DNA of 8,835 nucleotides, from NCBI GenBank assembly GCA_016932895.1, contig JAFGCA010000058.1, forward strand, positions 1 through 8,835, given 5' to 3'. Positions within the stretch are counted from its first letter, which is position 1. Each line of letters opens with the position of its first letter. This DNA is from Sedimentisphaerales bacterium (GTDB taxonomy: Bacteria; Planctomycetota; Phycisphaerae; Sedimentisphaerales; SG8-4). The notes beneath the pieces are model-generated. The model saw nothing but the letters and a program-made list of their open reading frames with translations. It had not been told where the DNA came from and did not search any database. The position numbers were made by a program, and so were the translations under genes. This document shows positions 7,605 to 8,835 of this stretch, piece by piece.

Positions 7605-8033
7605 ATTCGGATCGCCTTTCATTCACTGCGGCCGGTCGCGCGGCTCCAGAGTACCGCAACCACCCCCGCGCCGCAAGCGATTGTCACGCGGACAACGGAA
7701 AAGGCGGGTGTGCAATCTTTGGGGCATCATTGTTTTGGAACATGGACAGCGCCGGGTGGCATCGCCAAAGCCGCAGGCCTTGGCGATGGCGCACAACCGA
7801 AGGCCTGTCCGTCGGCGTGCGAACCGGAGACGTCCACCAACGCCAAACCGGCCCTGGACGCTGCCGCACATATGCCGGGATATTTTCACGGATACGCGTA
7901 AGAATGCCGTCCGCCCGGTCCACGGCAGGACGCTCCGAGAAATATATTCCGCAAAAAGCGTGAACCACGCCCGTTGCAGCACGTATGGTCTAATTATGGA
8001 CATGCAGTGCTTTCTAATAAGGAGTGCAACGAC
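7605..8033. other. Divergent intergenic region with no credible gene
   Basis: This 429-base gap separates the divergent yjbQ and small Cys-rich protein genes. Open frames cross it on both strands, but their translations are Arg/Pro/Trp-rich, resemble no family I know and lack convincing ribosome binding sites. The one clear structure is the 29-base palindrome at 7760-7788. An AT-rich patch near 7941-7950 (aatatattcc) and TAATTATG at 7991-7998 could contain -10 elements, but neither has a well-spaced -35 on either strand. The promoters for the two flanking genes should lie here, but I cannot place them. Confidence 0.55.
7760..7788. repeat. 29-base near-perfect palindrome, REP-like candidate
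   Basis: The arms CATCGCCAA (7760-7768) and TTGGCGATG (7780-7788) are exact inverted complements. Inside them, after one A-C mismatch, GCC (7770-7772) pairs with GGC (7776-7778) around a GCA loop. That gives 12 base pairs of 13 in a compact hairpin. GCGCC (7749-7753) can also pair with GGCGC (7788-7792) if the GGGTGG stretch bulges out. There is no T-run, so it is a poor intrinsic terminator, and it lies in the middle of a gap between divergent genes where no terminator is expected. This suits a dispersed intergenic repeat, but only one copy is visible in this window. Confidence 0.55.
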
Positions 8034-8237
8034 ATGGCTGATCCAGAGATGCAATGCGAAAGACACTGCGACTGCGAGCGACACGACCAGCACCTGTGCT
8101 ACATGATCGCCCTCGGCCTCAACGTCACGGATGAGCAGGAATATCAGAACCTCGTGGCGGAACCGAACTTCCGCTGCAATCATTGCGGCCGGACCGCCGG
8201 AAGCGGCGACAGCCTGTGCGTTCCCCGTCCTCTCTAA
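8034..8237 (+). CDS. Small Cys/His-rich protein, possible zinc-binding fold, function unknown
   Basis: A 67-residue protein I cannot name. The start at ATG 8034 is fixed by an AAGGAG about 9 bases upstream; the same frame opens further upstream at a TTG (7974), but the Shine-Dalgarno excludes that start. It has two Cys/His clusters. The N-terminal one (residues 8-22) has Cys8, His11, Cys12, Cys14, His17, His20 and Cys22. The C-terminal one has Cys48-X2-Cys51 followed by GRTAGSGDSLC, ending at Cys62. The arrangement suggests a small metal-binding domain of zinc-ribbon or treble-clef type, with no signal peptide or membrane segment, so it is probably cytoplasmic. The middle, GLNVTDEQEYQNLV, is predicted helical. 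The tail resembles the CxxCGRxAxxxxxLC ending I associate with short hypothetical proteins of environmental bacteria; this is memory, not a search. It sits alone, divergent from yjbQ and upstream of the M1 peptidase, which has its own promoter. Confidence 0.8.
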   Translation: MADPEMQCERHCDCERHDQHLCYMIALGLNVTDEQEYQNLVAEPNFRCNHCGRTAGSGDSLCVPRPL

Positions 8238-8246
8238 GCGGATAGC

Positions 8247-8290
8247 CCGCAGCGTTGCGGCGTGACCCGGGTACGCCGGCACCCGCCGGC
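8247..8290 (+). other. Two GC hairpins after the small Cys-rich gene
   Basis: Within 60 bases of the stop codon lie CCGCA-GCGT-TGCGG (8247-8260) and GCCGGC-ACCC-GCCGGC (8275-8290), with perfect stems of 5 and 6 bp. Neither is followed by a T-run, so classical Rho-independent termination is not supported. They could protect the mRNA 3' end or help end the short transcript. Short GC palindromes also arise easily by chance in GC-rich DNA. Confidence 0.25.
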
Positions 8291-8332
8291 AATCGAATCG
8301 GACACACGGACCCCCACCGGCGTATCACAACC

Positions 8333-8361
8333 TTGGCGCTGCGGCGCAAGGCCGGTATATT
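8333..8361 (+). promoter_or_regulatory. Sigma-70-type promoter for the M1 peptidase gene
   Basis: -35 TTGGCG (8333-8338) and -10 TATATT (8356-8361) are separated by exactly 17 bases. The -10 matches the consensus at 5 of 6 positions and the -35 at 4 of 6. Predicted transcription starts near 8368, giving a leader of about 50 bases before ATG 8419. Its position in the gap in front of an exported peptidase gene supports the call. It also implies that the peptidase is expressed independently of the small upstream gene. Confidence 0.5.
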
Positions 8362-8418
8362 GCCCCCCATCCATGAAATGCCATAGGGTTATCCGGTCCC
8401 TCTGCATGAAAGGCGGAT

Positions 8419-8835
8419 ATGATGACACCACGAAGAAACGGCGGTCGGTTTGTGTGGCTCGGGGTTCTCCTTGCTGCGGCATGGGGCAATCTGATCTTCG
8501 CCGGCGATCAGAAGCTCCAAGACGGGTCGGTCCGGCGTGCGGCGGCGCCAGACAATCGCCCAGGCCTCTCGCGCCAATATGCGCCGGAGCGTCACGTCGA
8601 CGTCGTGAACGTGACCATCGATATAACGCCGGATTTCGCCGCCCGGACGATTTCCGGTGTGACTTCCATCACCTTTGCCCCCATTGCCAAGCCCCTGGAA
8701 GAGCTAACGCTGGACGCAATCGACCTGAACGTCGCGTCCGTGGCGTCGCAGGCCAAGATCGCCGGGTACGCTGCGACCGACGAGACCCTCACGGTCACGT
8801 TCAGCCCTCCCCTCCTGCCGGGCGAAGAAACGACG
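8419..8835 (+). CDS. Exported M1-family metallopeptidase, N-terminal part only
   Basis: The first 139 residues of a probable zinc aminopeptidase of peptidase family M1, open to the window edge. It starts ATG-ATG at 8419/8422 with AAAGG 5-8 bases upstream; either Met could be used. Residues 1-28 form a signal peptide (RRNGGR, then the hydrophobic core FVWLGVLLAAAW, with possible cleavage after IFA), so the enzyme should be exported. From about residue 54, YAPERHVDVVNVTIDITPDF (54-73), RTISGVTSITFAPI (76-89) and LEELTLDAIDLNV (93-105) match the N-terminal beta-sandwich of M1 enzymes, where substrate-domain strands alternate with the conserved 'R-hydrophobic-SG' turn. The catalytic GxMEN and HExxH motifs would lie beyond the window, so activity cannot be judged. 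It has its own candidate promoter at 8333-8361. Confidence 0.85.
   Translation, partial: MMTPRRNGGRFVWLGVLLAAAWGNLIFAGDQKLQDGSVRRAAAPDNRPGLSRQYAPERHVDVVNVTIDITPDFAARTISGVTSITFAPIAKPLEELTLDAIDLNVASVASQAKIAGYAATDETLTVTFSPPLLPGEETT

Noticed and set aside
7681..7695. TTGTC-acgcg-GACAA palindrome upstream of yjbQ as an operator
   Set aside because: A 5-bp arm with a 5-base loop is expected several times by chance in a window this long, and no promoter could be placed near it.
7684..7968. Minus-strand 94-codon frame, considered as a gene relic
   Set aside because: The first 40 residues look somewhat protein-like, but no family is recognised, the rest is Arg/Trp/Pro-rich, and no ribosome binding site precedes it.
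7623..8282. Minus-strand open frame of 219 codons ending against yjbQ
   Set aside because: It overlaps the well-supported small Cys-rich gene on the other strand, crosses the palindrome and reads as Arg/Cys-rich noise. I treat it as non-coding.
1..8835. CRISPR array, tRNA, rRNA, insertion sequence or phage module
   Set aside because: No regularly spaced direct repeats, cloverleaf or rRNA-like conserved stretches, transposase motifs or phage structural genes were seen on either strand.

Overview
The window is GC-rich and densely coded, with mostly vertical, chromosomal-type genes. It suggests a Gram-negative-type bacterium, most likely from Planctomycetota (perhaps the Phycisphaerae side). 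This rests on the look of several proteins: a lipoprotein pairing a FlgI-like domain with HEAT-like repeats, a GT-C-like membrane protein, a planctomycete-style secreted M1 peptidase and a small Cys-rich protein. The lineage is inferred; there is no rRNA or other marker here to prove it.

Layout. The left 7.6 kb is a run of four genes, all on the minus strand. In transcription order they are yjbQ (7604-7185), a FlgI-like/HEAT lipoprotein (7025-5394), the chromosome-condensation ATPase gene smc (5295-1711, possibly starting at 5313), and a polytopic GT-C-type membrane protein that runs off the left edge (1635-1). A good sigma-70-type promoter (7108-7080) lies in the 159-base gap in front of the lipoprotein gene. 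The following gaps are short (about 80-98 and 75 bases) and show no convincing terminator, so lipoprotein, smc and membrane protein may be one transcript.

The right end is on the plus strand. A 67-residue Cys/His-rich protein (8034-8237) has a strong Shine-Dalgarno. After a gap containing two GC hairpins and a sigma-70-type promoter (8333-8361) comes the exported N-terminus of an M1-family metallopeptidase (8419 to the window end). Between the divergent yjbQ and small-protein genes is a 429-base stretch with no credible gene. It holds a near-perfect 29-base palindrome (7760-7788) that looks like a dispersed REP-type element.

Functionally the genes look like unrelated housekeeping or envelope functions rather than one pathway. 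I found no CRISPR array, tRNA, rRNA, transposase or phage gene, and no defence or biosynthetic system. The items most worth following up are the FlgI-like fold apparently interrupted by helical repeats, the 29-base palindrome and the small metal-site-like protein.
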